From Tenacibaculum lutimaris (GTDB lineage Bacteria; Bacteroidota; Bacteroidia; Flavobacteriales; Flavobacteriaceae): a DNA stretch of 64,000 nucleotides. Location: assembly GCF_003610735.1 (NCBI RefSeq), contig NZ_RAQM01000007.1:248001-312000 (forward strand), read 5' to 3'. The translations under genes and the position numbers were made by a program. The notes under the pieces are model-generated. The model saw only the letters and a list, made by a program, of their open reading frames with translations. It was not told the origin of the DNA and made no database searches. The number at the start of each line of letters is the position of its first letter. The stretch's first letter is position 1. Below are positions 27,901 to 35,304 of this stretch, piece after piece.

Positions 27901-28983
27901 TTAACTGTTGATGATTTTTTCTTGATGATTAATACTTTCTTGGTGAATAGCTTTAAACATTTTAAGTACAAACTCTTCACTCAATCCTCTTTCTTGACCT
28001 TCTAAAATCATTTTACCTAAGATTTCGTTCCATCGTTTGGTTTGTAAAATAGCTACATTCTTGTCTTTTTTCAATTCACCAATAGAGTCGGCTATTTTCA
28101 TACGCTTTCCTAGCATTTCAATGAGTTGATGATCAACTACATCAATTTGAGTACGTAGTGTATTTAATGCGTTTCTGTAGTCAGCTTCTGTGTCAGTAGC
28201 TTTTCTAACTTTTAAATCTACCATCATTTGAACTAATGTTTTAGGGGTGATTTGTTGTGCAGCGTCACTCCAAGCATTGTCTGGGTCGTAATGTGTTTCT
28301 ACCATTAAACCATCAAAATTTAAGTCTAATGCAGTTTGACAAATATCAAAAATGATATCACGACGACCTGCAATATGTGAAGGATCACAAATCAATGGTA
28401 AATCAGGGAAACGATTTTGTAATTCAATAGGAATTTGCCATTCAGGATTGTTACGGTATCTTGTTTTTTCATAGGTAGAGAACCCTCTGTGAATTACTCC
28501 TAATTTTTTAATGTTTTTAGAGTACAAACGCTCAATGGCTCCTAACCATAAAGGTAAATCTGGGTTTACAGGGTTTTTTACTAAAACAATTTTGTCAGTT
28601 CCTTCTAAAGCATCTGCAATTTCTTGAACGATAAATGGGCTTACAGTGGTACGGGCACCAATCCATAAAATATCTACATCGTGTTCTAAAGCTAATTTTA
28701 CATGATCTTTGTTCGCAACTTCGGTAGCAATCAACATTCCTGTTTCTTGTTTGGCTTTTTGTAACCATTTTAATCCTAAAGCACCTACACCTTCAAAATT
28801 TCCAGGTCTGGTACGAGGTTTCCAAATACCAGCTCTTAATACAGTGGCATCTGTGTCTTTTAATTCGTGTGCAATTTGTAATACTTGTTCTTCAGTTTCC
28901 GCACTACAAGGTCCTGCAATTACTAGTGGATGTCCTAATCCGAAGGCATCTAACCACGTTCTTAATTCTTTTGTATTCTCCAT
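27901..28983 (-). CDS. Bifunctional DAHP synthase / chorismate mutase
   Basis: One 360-residue chain joins the first shikimate-pathway enzyme with chorismate mutase. Residues 1-255 are a KDO8PS-like (type I beta) DAHP synthase: IAGPCSAET, RAGIWKPRTRPGNFEG, LVKNPVNPDLPLW, HRGF and CDPSHIAGRR. Residues about 258-360 are an AroQ-type chorismate mutase with RTQIDVVDHQLIEMLGKRM and KKDKNVAILQTKRW. It is the last gene of the pheA operon, so entry and branch point of Phe/Tyr synthesis are controlled together. In related enzymes the mutase domain mediates feedback inhibition. Confidence 0.95.
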   Translation of the reverse strand: MENTKELRTWLDAFGLGHPLVIAGPCSAETEEQVLQIAHELKDTDATVLRAGIWKPRTRPGNFEGVGALGLKWLQKAKQETGMLIATEVANKDHVKLALEHDVDILWIGARTTVSPFIVQEIADALEGTDKIVLVKNPVNPDLPLWLGAIERLYSKNIKKLGVIHRGFSTYEKTRYRNNPEWQIPIELQNRFPDLPLICDPSHIAGRRDIIFDICQTALDLNFDGLMVETHYDPDNAWSDAAQQITPKTLVQMMVDLKVRKATDTEADYRNALNTLRTQIDVVDHQLIEMLGKRMKIADSIGELKKDKNVAILQTKRWNEILGKMILEGQERGLSEEFVLKMFKAIHQESINHQEKIINS

Positions 28984-28991
28984 TTGAGTTT

Positions 28992-29858
28992 CTATTGTTG
29001 AGGTACTCCCTCTAAAATTCCGTTTAAAATCTGTTTTATATAGTTTGTATTTTCCATTTCTGTATAGATTTCTGGAAAATCGTTTTCTTCTAATAAGGTT
29101 TTGAATTGTTGTAAGTTATGGATATACTCATTTAAAGACTCAATAACATTTTCTTTGTTTTGCTCAAAAATAGGGGTCCACATTGCGGGTGAGCTTTTAG
29201 CTAATCGTACTGTAGAAGCAAAACCACTACCAGCCATATCAAAAATATCACGTTCGTTTTTCTCTTTTTCAATAACCGTTTTACCTAACATAAAAGAACT
29301 AATGTGTGATAAATGTGATACATAAGCAATATGTTTATCGTGTGATTTTGGGTCCATATAACGAATGCGCATTCCTAATTTTGAAAAAATAGCTAATGCT
29401 TTTTCTTGTAACTTAAAAGCTGTTTTTTCTACCTCACAAATAATATTAGTTTTATTTCTAAATAAATTTATCAATGCTGCATTTGGTCCTGAAAACTCTG
29501 TTCCAGCAATCGGATGCGTAGCTAAAAAATTTCTTCTCTTCGGGTGACTTTTAATAACATTACAAATTTGTTCTTTAGTCGAACCTACATCAAATACCAA
29601 ACAATCATCAGAAATAATATCCAATGTTTTCAAAATTACTTCTAGTGAAACATCTACAGGAATAGCAATAATAACTATATCTGCATTTGATAATTCTGAA
29701 AATACCGCTTTTTGATGGATAATCCCTTTTTCTAAAGCAAGATCACCATGTTCTTCATTGTAGTCGATTCCGTAGATAGTTGCGTTTTTAAATGCTTGCT
29801 GAATATCTAGGGCAAAACTTCCGCCGATTAATCCTAAACCTATGATAAATACGTTCAT
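28992..29858 (-). CDS. tyrA: Prephenate dehydrogenase
   Basis: TyrA oxidises prephenate to 4-hydroxyphenylpyruvate for tyrosine. The NAD-binding GLGLIGGSFA is at residues 6-15. FDVGSTKEQI, ATHPIAGTEFSGP with its catalytic His, and the DKHIAYVSHLSH segment are all family features. At 288 residues it has no regulatory ACT domain. The ATG overlaps the aminotransferase stop (TAATG), indicating translational coupling inside the aromatic operon. Confidence 0.95.
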   Translation of the reverse strand: MNVFIIGLGLIGGSFALDIQQAFKNATIYGIDYNEEHGDLALEKGIIHQKAVFSELSNADIVIIAIPVDVSLEVILKTLDIISDDCLVFDVGSTKEQICNVIKSHPKRRNFLATHPIAGTEFSGPNAALINLFRNKTNIICEVEKTAFKLQEKALAIFSKLGMRIRYMDPKSHDKHIAYVSHLSHISSFMLGKTVIEKEKNERDIFDMAGSGFASTVRLAKSSPAMWTPIFEQNKENVIESLNEYIHNLQQFKTLLEENDFPEIYTEMENTNYIKQILNGILEGVPQQ

Positions 29859-31000
29859 TATATTCTATTGATTGCTTCTTTTATTTTTTCTTCTGGTACA
29901 CATAATGAAAAACGAATGTATCCTTCACCTTGGCTACCAAAGATAGTTCCTGGAGCCGCAAAAATGTGTTTGTTGTATAATAACTCATCAATCATTTCTT
30001 CAGATGTTTTTCCTTTAGGAAGTTTACACCAAACAAACATTCCTGAGGTGTTTTTATCGTAGGTGCATCCTAGTTTTTCTGCTAGTTCAAATACTAGTTT
30101 TTGTCTCTTTTTATAGGTGTTGTTTAATTGTACAAACCAATTCTTGTCTAACTCTAAAGCTTTTGTTGCTCCTTTTTGGATTCCGTAAAACATCCCTGAA
30201 TCCATTTGAGTTTTTACTTTTAAAATTTCAGTTAAGAATTCAGGTTTTCCAAGTAACATTCCAACACGCCATCCCGCCATATTGAATGATTTACTAACCG
30301 AATTTAATTCAATAGCAATGTCTTTAGCTCCTTCAATGTGTAAAATACTTTGAGGGTGTTCATTCAGTATAAAGCTATATGGATTGTCATTTACAATAAC
30401 AATGTTGTGATTCTTTCCAAAGTCAATCAACTTTTGAAAAGTTTCTTTGGTTGCCTCAGCACCTGTTGGCATATGTGGATAATTTACCCACATTAACTTT
30501 ATTTTTGAAGTATCTAGTTTTTCTAAGGCATCAAAATTAGGTTGCCAGTTAGTAGCTTCTTCCAAATCGTAAAAAATAGGTTCTCCTCCCAATAAATTGG
30601 TTACAGAACTGTAGGTTGGATATCCTGGGTTAGGAATCAATACCTGATCTCCTTCGTTTAAAAAGGCTAATGAAATATGCATAATTCCTTCTTTGCTTCC
30701 CATTAAAGGGAGTACTTCGTTGGTAGGATTTATGGAAACTTTATAGTTATTATGATAAAAGTTAGCAACTGCTTGTCTAAACTCTGGTAAACCTTGATAA
30801 CTCTGATAGCTATGTGCTCCAGTATCTTGTAAACTATCTTGAATAGCTTTTAATACCGATGTTGGAGGTTGTAAATCAGGGCTACCAATACCAATGTTTA
30901 TAATTGGTTTACCTTCTGAAATTAATTGACGCACTTCTTGTAGTTTTTTAGAGAAGTAGTACTCTTGTACGGTTTGTAATCGATTAGCAAACTGTATCAT
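29858..31000 (-). CDS. PLP-dependent class I/II aminotransferase of the aromatic operon
   Basis: This fold-type I aminotransferase has the PLP lysine in NSVSKSFNMAGWRVG. The substrate-binding Arg lies in GYIRFSL near the end, and NYPHMPTGA supplies the cofactor Asn region. Its position between pheA and tyrA, with 4-bp and 1-bp overlaps, suggests that it transaminates phenylpyruvate and 4-hydroxyphenylpyruvate (or prephenate). The sequence alone could also fit an LL-diaminopimelate/aspartate-type enzyme. Confidence 0.88.
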   Translation of the reverse strand: MIQFANRLQTVQEYYFSKKLQEVRQLISEGKPIINIGIGSPDLQPPTSVLKAIQDSLQDTGAHSYQSYQGLPEFRQAVANFYHNNYKVSINPTNEVLPLMGSKEGIMHISLAFLNEGDQVLIPNPGYPTYSSVTNLLGGEPIFYDLEEATNWQPNFDALEKLDTSKIKLMWVNYPHMPTGAEATKETFQKLIDFGKNHNIVIVNDNPYSFILNEHPQSILHIEGAKDIAIELNSVSKSFNMAGWRVGMLLGKPEFLTEILKVKTQMDSGMFYGIQKGATKALELDKNWFVQLNNTYKKRQKLVFELAEKLGCTYDKNTSGMFVWCKLPKGKTSEEMIDELLYNKHIFAAPGTIFGSQGEGYIRFSLCVPEEKIKEAINRI

Positions 31001-31821
31001 AATCTTCCATTTTTATATTCGCCTAATATTTTAAATTCTTCTGCCATAATTTGTATGATGGCTTTTGCTTTTTCGTAATCTTCATATGTTTCAAAAGTTA
31101 CATCAACAAAAAAAGCATACTTCCAAGGGGTTTCAATTTTTGGTAACGATTGTATTTTAGTAAGGTTTAATTTACAATCACTCATTACATTTAACACGGC
31201 TGCTAAACTTCCTCTTTTATGATCTAATTCAAATTTTAATGAAGCTTTGTTAATTTCATTTTTACCGTTTTTAGGAAGGCTTGTTTGAAGAAATACGAAG
31301 CGAGTTGCGTTATTTTTAATAGTTTGAATTTCATCTTCAATAATTGATAAACCAAAAATATTAGCTGCCATTTTTGGTGCAATTGCAGCAACACCTTTTA
31401 ATTGATTTTCTGCAATTCTTTTTGCGACTGCAGAGGTGTCAACATCTTCAACAAGTTTTATATGTTTATGCTGTTTGAAAAACTCTTTACACTGTAATAA
31501 AGCCATTGGGTGTGAGCAAACCTCAGTAATATCTTCAATTTTTTGATTAGGTAGTGCCATTAAATGATGATGTATAGGTAGGTAATATTCACCTGAAATA
31601 TGCAAATTATACTTGTCTATTAATGCATAATTAGGGATAATAGAACCTGCAATAGTATTTTCTAAAGCCATAACAGCTTGGTCACTTTTTAAGCTCAAAA
31701 GGCTATCTACTAATTTGTCAAAAGACAAACATTTGTCTAATATAATGTTATGACCGTAGTAGTTGTTCGCAACAATATGATGGTTGCTTCCTTGTATTCC
31801 TTGAATGGCTATTTTTTTCAT
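30997..31821 (-). CDS. pheA: Prephenate dehydratase
   Basis: PheA converts prephenate to phenylpyruvate, the committed step to phenylalanine. The 274 residues hold the catalytic domain (about 1-180, with ALENTIAGSI and the NATRFVFL signature containing the catalytic Thr) and a C-terminal ACT domain (about 195-274). In the ACT domain the usual ESRP Phe-sensing motif reads as QSLP (LTKIQSLPK), which may change feedback sensitivity. There is no chorismate mutase domain; that is fused to DAHP synthase downstream. It is the first operon gene and is controlled by the leader attenuator ending 8 bp before its ATG. Confidence 0.95.
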   Translation of the reverse strand: MKKIAIQGIQGSNHHIVANNYYGHNIILDKCLSFDKLVDSLLSLKSDQAVMALENTIAGSIIPNYALIDKYNLHISGEYYLPIHHHLMALPNQKIEDITEVCSHPMALLQCKEFFKQHKHIKLVEDVDTSAVAKRIAENQLKGVAAIAPKMAANIFGLSIIEDEIQTIKNNATRFVFLQTSLPKNGKNEINKASLKFELDHKRGSLAAVLNVMSDCKLNLTKIQSLPKIETPWKYAFFVDVTFETYEDYEKAKAIIQIMAEEFKILGEYKNGRL

Positions 31822-31828
31822 TTTAAAT

Positions 31829-31906
31829 AAAAAAAAAGCCTCGATAAATTCGAGACTTTGATTAGGTATATTATTTTGTTAGTTTAACAATATGGTGCAA
31901 AGTCTC
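31829..31906 (-). promoter_or_regulatory. Transcription attenuator of the aromatic operon
   Basis: Reading the minus strand, GAGACTTTG (31906-31898) is perfectly complementary to CAAAGTCTC (31860-31852), forming an antiterminator. The second arm, as AAAGTCTCGA (31859-31850), also pairs with TCGAGGCTTT (31844-31835, one T-G pair, 5-nt loop). That hairpin runs into nine T (31837-31829), a terminator ending 8 bp before the pheA ATG. The first arm overlaps the leader-peptide stop codon. A ribosome finishing the leader would mask it and favour termination; one stalled at Phe/Tyr codons leaves it free and favours readthrough. Confidence 0.88.
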
Positions 31907-31967
31907 AGCTCTTACTAAAAAAGTAAAAGTAAAAATAGAAACCTTGCCATACGTTTTGTAACATCAT
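31905..31967 (-). CDS. Phe/Tyr-rich leader peptide of the aromatic operon
   Basis: This 20-codon ORF has two successive ATG codons, runs through V-W-Q-G, then eight aromatic codons in a row (F-Y-F-Y-F-Y-F-F: five Phe, three Tyr), then S-K-S and TGA. It begins about 18 nt after the predicted transcription start and ends at the antiterminator arm. The composition matches the products of the operon it precedes, which is the hallmark of a ribosome-mediated attenuation leader. The peptide itself probably has no other role. Confidence 0.88.
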   Translation of the reverse strand: MMLQNVWQGFYFYFYFFSKS

Positions 31968-31991
31968 TGTATTTGTGTTCTTTGTATGCGA

Positions 31992-32023
31992 CAAATCTTA
32001 GAAATAAATTTTACTAAACCAAA
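31992..32023 (-). promoter_or_regulatory. Promoter of the aromatic operon leader
   Basis: On the minus strand TTTG (32023-32020), 19 bp, TAAGATTTG (32000-31992) resembles TTTG-N19-TAnnTTTG with one extra base in the -7 box. It lies 24 bp before the leader peptide ATG. Confidence 0.6.
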
Positions 32024-32047
32024 CTTTTTTTTGAAAAAATATAAAAA

Positions 32048-32080
32048 AGAAAAAAGCTCCTCAAAAATTGAGAAGCTTTT
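32048..32080 (-). terminator. Terminator after the tRNA-Asp pair
   Basis: AGCTCCTCAA (32055-32064) pairs with TTGAGAAGCT (32068-32077) with one wobble. On the minus strand a T-run follows, directly after the second tRNA in transcription order. Confidence 0.82.
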
Positions 32081-32082
32081 CG

Positions 32083-32156
32083 CGGTCTGGACGGGACTCG
32101 AACCCGCGACCCCATGCGTGACAGGCATGTATTCTAACCAGCTGAACTACCAGACC
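32083..32156 (-). tRNA. tRNA-Asp (GTC)
   Basis: A 74-nt cloverleaf reads on the minus strand. The acceptor is GGTCTGG/CCAGACC, the anticodon stem CATGC/GCATG has loop CTGTCAC (anticodon GTC), and the T arm is GCGGG-TTCGAGT-CCCGT. The discriminator is G and CCA is not encoded. It is identical to the copy 42 bp upstream in transcription order. Confidence 0.97.
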
Positions 32157-32198
32157 GTTGCTTGAAGCATTATGTTATTTGTTTTAGAGAAACTTTAG

Positions 32199-32272
32199 CG
32201 GTCTGGACGGGACTCGAACCCGCGACCCCATGCGTGACAGGCATGTATTCTAACCAGCTGAACTACCAGACC
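32199..32272 (-). tRNA. tRNA-Asp (GTC), second copy
   Basis: This is base-for-base the same 74-nt tRNA as at 32083-32156. The flanking few bases are shared too, indicating a recent tandem duplication or gene conversion. The two are probably co-transcribed into the terminator at 32048-32080. Confidence 0.97.
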
Positions 32273-32327
32273 GTTGCTCTAAGCGGATGCAAATATATAA
32301 CCTTTTTTTAAATAAAAAAGAGATATT

Positions 32328-33248
32328 TTATAAAAAATTCTGTCGGCTGATAAGATAGGAGGTAAGTATTTTATCATAACCCTCGTTTATGTCTACCGGA
32401 ACATAATCTATCTTGTGTTGTAAGCATTTGTTTTTTAGGTTTTTGAAAAAAAAGCTGCTCAATTCTTGATATTTTTGTTGCACATTTTCGGCGTATAAAT
32501 TTATTTCTTCACCAGTTTCAATATCTACAAATTTTTTTGGTGTATTGTCAAAATCAAACAAAAACTCTGTTTTTTTATCATAGGTATGAAACAAGACAAC
32601 CTCGTGTTTATTAAATTTTAGATGTCGTAACGCGTCAAAAAGCTCTTCTTCATTTTTATTAGTCTGAAACATATCTGTAAATAAGAAAATCAAAGATCTC
32701 CTATGAATCTTTTCAGCTATTTCATGTAAGTATTGATAGGTTTCCGTTGTGGCGTCAGATTTAGAGGATAATAACTGCTCTAATTGATTCAAAAGCATTT
32801 TACGGTGACGTTCACTTCCTTTTTCAGGAGCGTAATATTCATAAGTGTCTGAGTAAATACTTAACCCAACAGCATCGCGTTGTCTTTTTAAAATATCCAT
32901 TAAAGAAGCTGCAGCAACTGTAGAGAAGCCAATTTTATTCAAATTATCAACTGATTGATTTTTGCTGATAGGGTAATGCATAGAAGCTGAGTTGTCGATA
33001 ATTAAATGACACCTAAGATTTGTTTCTTCTTCATATTTTTTGGTGTATAGCTTTTCAGTTTTAGCAAACAACTTCCAATCAATGTGTCGAGTGCTTTCTC
33101 CTTTATTATAAAGTTTGTGTTCAGAAAATTCAACCGAAAATCCATGAAACGGACTTTTGTGCATACCTGTTATAAAACCTTCTACTACTTGTTTAGCCAG
33201 TAATTCGAGGTTTTTTAGTTCAGAAGTCGTGTTTTTAAGATCAATCAT
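32328..33248 (-). CDS. DUF58 domain protein (vWA-like)
   Basis: This 306-residue protein has the DUF58 core at about residues 35-130 (GESTRHIDWKLFAKTEKLYTKKYEEE) and a vWA-like fold with a degenerate MIDAS DNSASM. It has no membrane segment. DUF58 proteins usually sit beside a MoxR AAA+ ATPase and Bat/vWA genes and are thought to work with MoxR in folding or metal insertion. Here no MoxR lies within the window on either side, so this copy is isolated. Its promoter is unclear. Confidence 0.88.
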   Translation of the reverse strand: MIDLKNTTSELKNLELLAKQVVEGFITGMHKSPFHGFSVEFSEHKLYNKGESTRHIDWKLFAKTEKLYTKKYEEETNLRCHLIIDNSASMHYPISKNQSVDNLNKIGFSTVAAASLMDILKRQRDAVGLSIYSDTYEYYAPEKGSERHRKMLLNQLEQLLSSKSDATTETYQYLHEIAEKIHRRSLIFLFTDMFQTNKNEEELFDALRHLKFNKHEVVLFHTYDKKTEFLFDFDNTPKKFVDIETGEEINLYAENVQQKYQELSSFFFKNLKNKCLQHKIDYVPVDINEGYDKILTSYLISRQNFL

Positions 33249-33261
33249 ATAGTTTCGAAGA

Positions 33262-33294
33262 TAAAAAAAAGGTTTAGCAATTGCTAAACCTTTT
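33262..33294 (-). terminator. Terminator after trxA
   Basis: A perfect 20-bp palindrome, GGTTTAGCAATTGCTAAACC (33271-33290), is followed by eight T on the minus strand, between trxA and the DUF58 gene. Confidence 0.9.
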
Positions 33295-33326
33295 CTATAA
33301 TATCAAATTAAAATACTATTTATATA

Positions 33327-33644
33327 TTATAAAGCAGCATCAATTTTATCAGTATATGCTTTTTTAGGAGCGGCACCTACTTGTTTGTCAACAACTTCAC
33401 CATTTTTAAAAATTAATACAGTAGGGATGTTTCTTACACCATATTTAGCAGCAAACTCTTGATTTGCGTCTACATCTACTTTACCAACAACAGCTTTACC
33501 GTCGTATTCATTACTAATTTCATCAACGATAGGAGATACCATTCTACAAGGTCCACACCAAGCTGCCCAAAAGTCTACTAATACCGGTTTGTCAGATTTT
33601 AATACTACTTCTTCGAAAGAAGCATCTGTAATTTCTAATGCCAT
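33327..33644 (-). CDS. trxA: Thioredoxin
   Basis: Thioredoxin is the cytoplasmic disulfide reductant. The 105 residues contain the classical WCGPC motif (Cys30, Cys33), the buried Asp24 in VDFWAAW, and the cis-Pro segment RNIPTVL. There is no signal peptide, so this is the cytosolic form. It is monocistronic between a consensus promoter and a strong terminator. Confidence 0.97.
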   Translation of the reverse strand: MALEITDASFEEVVLKSDKPVLVDFWAAWCGPCRMVSPIVDEISNEYDGKAVVGKVDVDANQEFAAKYGVRNIPTVLIFKNGEVVDKQVGAAPKKAYTDKIDAAL

Positions 33645-33688
33645 TTTATATATGTTTTATCTAAGTTATTATCTTACTTTGTACAGCA

Positions 33689-33718
33689 CAAAAGTAAGCA
33701 AATATTTTTCCAATGCAA
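33689..33718 (-). promoter_or_regulatory. Promoter of trxA
   Basis: On the minus strand TTG (33718-33716), 19 bp, TACTTTTG (33696-33689). It matches the Bacteroidota consensus and lies 44 bp upstream of the ATG. Confidence 0.7.
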
Positions 33719-33778
33719 TTTTACAAAAATTACTTTTTATTATCATAGTATCAATACTTTCTATTTTTTAAAGCTTAG

Positions 33779-33814
33779 TTTGTTTTTATGTGTGTAAAAT
33801 AATCTATAACTTTG
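33779..33814 (+). promoter_or_regulatory. Promoter of the metK leader
   Basis: A perfect -7 box, TAACTTTG (33807-33814), is preceded by TTTG at 33779-33782 with a slightly long 24-bp gap. Transcription would begin a few bases before the riboswitch candidate at 33828. Confidence 0.6.
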
Positions 33815-33827
33815 CACCAATATTTAT

Positions 33828-33926
33828 TTGAGGAAAAATTTGACTGATTGCAACCTCAATGAACAATAGTTCAGAATAAAAATGCTAAAGCAGTAATTTT
33901 CTACTCCTTTTAGCGACTCAGCAATC
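33828..33926 (+). promoter_or_regulatory. SAM-II-like riboswitch candidate upstream of metK
   Basis: P1 is TTGAGG (33828-33833) with CCTCAA (33854-33859). Its loop ends in the SAM-II-like GATTGCAA. After P1 comes a small hairpin TGAAC/GTTCA (33860-33873), an A-rich strand and the SAM-II signature GCTAAAG (33884-33890). Loop bases ACTG (33843-33846) pair with CAGT (33891-33894), giving the H-type pseudoknot expected for SAM-II. A competing fold pairs GCTAAA with TTTAGC (33909-33914), AGTA with TACT, and GATTGC with GCAATC (33921-33926). The extra hairpin resembles long-loop SAM-II variants. Ligand and mechanism are inferred. Confidence 0.72.
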
Positions 33927-33964
33927 CAAGTTTTTTCTTTTAGTTAATTTAAAAAGAAGTTTTT

Positions 33965-35218
33965 ATGTCATATTTTTTTACTTCGGAAAGTGTTTCTGAA
34001 GGACATCCAGATAAAGTAGCAGATCAAATTTCTGACGCTTTAATAGATAATTTTTTAGCATTTGACCCAGAATCTAAGGTTGCTTGTGAAACTTTAGTAA
34101 CAACAGGTCAGGTTGTATTGGCTGGAGAGGTAAAGTCATCAACCTATTTAGATGTTCAAAAAATAGCTCGTGAAGTAATCAATAAAATTGGTTATACCAA
34201 AGGAGAATATATGTTTGATGGAAATTCTTGTGGGGTTTTATCAGCAATTCACGAACAATCAGATGATATCAACCGTGGGGTGGATAGAGCTTCTAAAGAA
34301 GAGCAAGGAGCAGGAGACCAAGGTATGATGTTTGGATATGCAACTAACGAAACAGAGCATTGTATGCCGTTAGCGTTAGATTTATCACATATCATCTTAA
34401 AGGAATTAGCAGTAATTCGTAGAGAGAATAAAGAAATTACTTATTTACGTCCAGATGCTAAAAGTCAGGTAACAATTGAATATTCTGATGATAATGTACC
34501 ACAACGTATCGAGGCTATCGTAGTATCTACTCAACATGATGATTTTGCTGATGATGAAACAATGTTAGCAAAAATTAGAAAAGATATTGTTGAAATTTTA
34601 ATTCCTAGAGTTAAAGCACAATTAACTCCAAAAATTCAAGCGTTGTTTAATGATGATATCAAGTATCATATAAACCCAACAGGAAAGTTTGTAATAGGTG
34701 GACCTCATGGAGATACTGGATTAACTGGTCGTAAGATTATTGTTGATACTTATGGAGGAAAAGGAGCACATGGAGGTGGAGCATTTTCAGGAAAAGATCC
34801 AAGTAAAGTAGATCGTTCTGCAGCGTATGCAACCCGTCATATTGCAAAGAATTTAGTGGCGGCTGGAGTTGCTGATGAAGTATTAGTACAAGTATCGTAT
34901 GCAATTGGAGTAGTGGAGCCAATGGGAATTTTTGTAGATACTTACGGAACATCAAAAGTTGGTTTAACTGATGGAGAGATTGCTCAAAAAGTTTCTGAAA
35001 TTTTTGATATGCGTCCACACGCAATTGAAGATCGTTTAAAATTAAGAAACCCAATGTATAGTGAAACTGCTGCTTACGGACATATGGGGCGTACAAATGA
35101 AGTAGTTTCTAAAACCTTTACACAACCTAACGGTGAAAGCATTACATTAGATGTAGAGTTGTTTACTTGGGAGAAATTAGATTATGTATCTAAAGTAAAA
35201 GAAAGTTTCGGTTTGTAA
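33965..35218 (+). CDS. metK: S-adenosylmethionine synthetase
   Basis: MetK makes SAM from methionine and ATP. The 417 residues show all signatures: [15 protein letters not shown] at the N-terminus, the [12 protein letters not shown] hexapeptide, and [19 protein letters not shown] with the catalytic loop. The start is the ATG at 33965, about 145 nt downstream of the predicted transcript start. The leader between holds the SAM-II-like structure, which fits product control of SAM synthesis. It is monocistronic with a terminator. Confidence 0.98.
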   Translation: MSYFFTSESVSEGHPDKVADQISDALIDNFLAFDPESKVACETLVTTGQVVLAGEVKSSTYLDVQKIAREVINKIGYTKGEYMFDGNSCGVLSAIHEQSDDINRGVDRASKEEQGAGDQGMMFGYATNETEHCMPLALDLSHIILKELAVIRRENKEITYLRPDAKSQVTIEYSDDNVPQRIEAIVVSTQHDDFADDETMLAKIRKDIVEILIPRVKAQLTPKIQALFNDDIKYHINPTGKFVIGGPHGDTGLTGRKIIVDTYGGKGAHGGGAFSGKDPSKVDRSAAYATRHIAKNLVAAGVADEVLVQVSYAIGVVEPMGIFVDTYGTSKVGLTDGEIAQKVSEIFDMRPHAIEDRLKLRNPMYSETAAYGHMGRTNEVVSKTFTQPNGESITLDVELFTWEKLDYVSKVKESFGL

Positions 35219-35251
35219 AAGAATATAGATATAGTAAGAAACTTATGAATA

Positions 35252-35289
35252 AAAAAACTCCATTTTTAAGTTAAAAATGGAGTTTTTTT
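35252..35289. terminator. Bidirectional terminator, metK / outer-membrane barrel gene
   Basis: A long inverted repeat, AACTCCATTTTTAA / TTAAAAATGGAGTT (35256-35284), has A7 before and T7 after, between convergent genes. Confidence 0.9.
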
Positions 35290-35304
35290 ATTGATTTAAG
35301 AGCA

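Noticed and set aside
34737..35096. 119-codon leucine/glutamine-rich minus-strand ORF inside metK
   Set aside because: Antisense shadow of a strongly conserved gene; the composition arises from metK codons.
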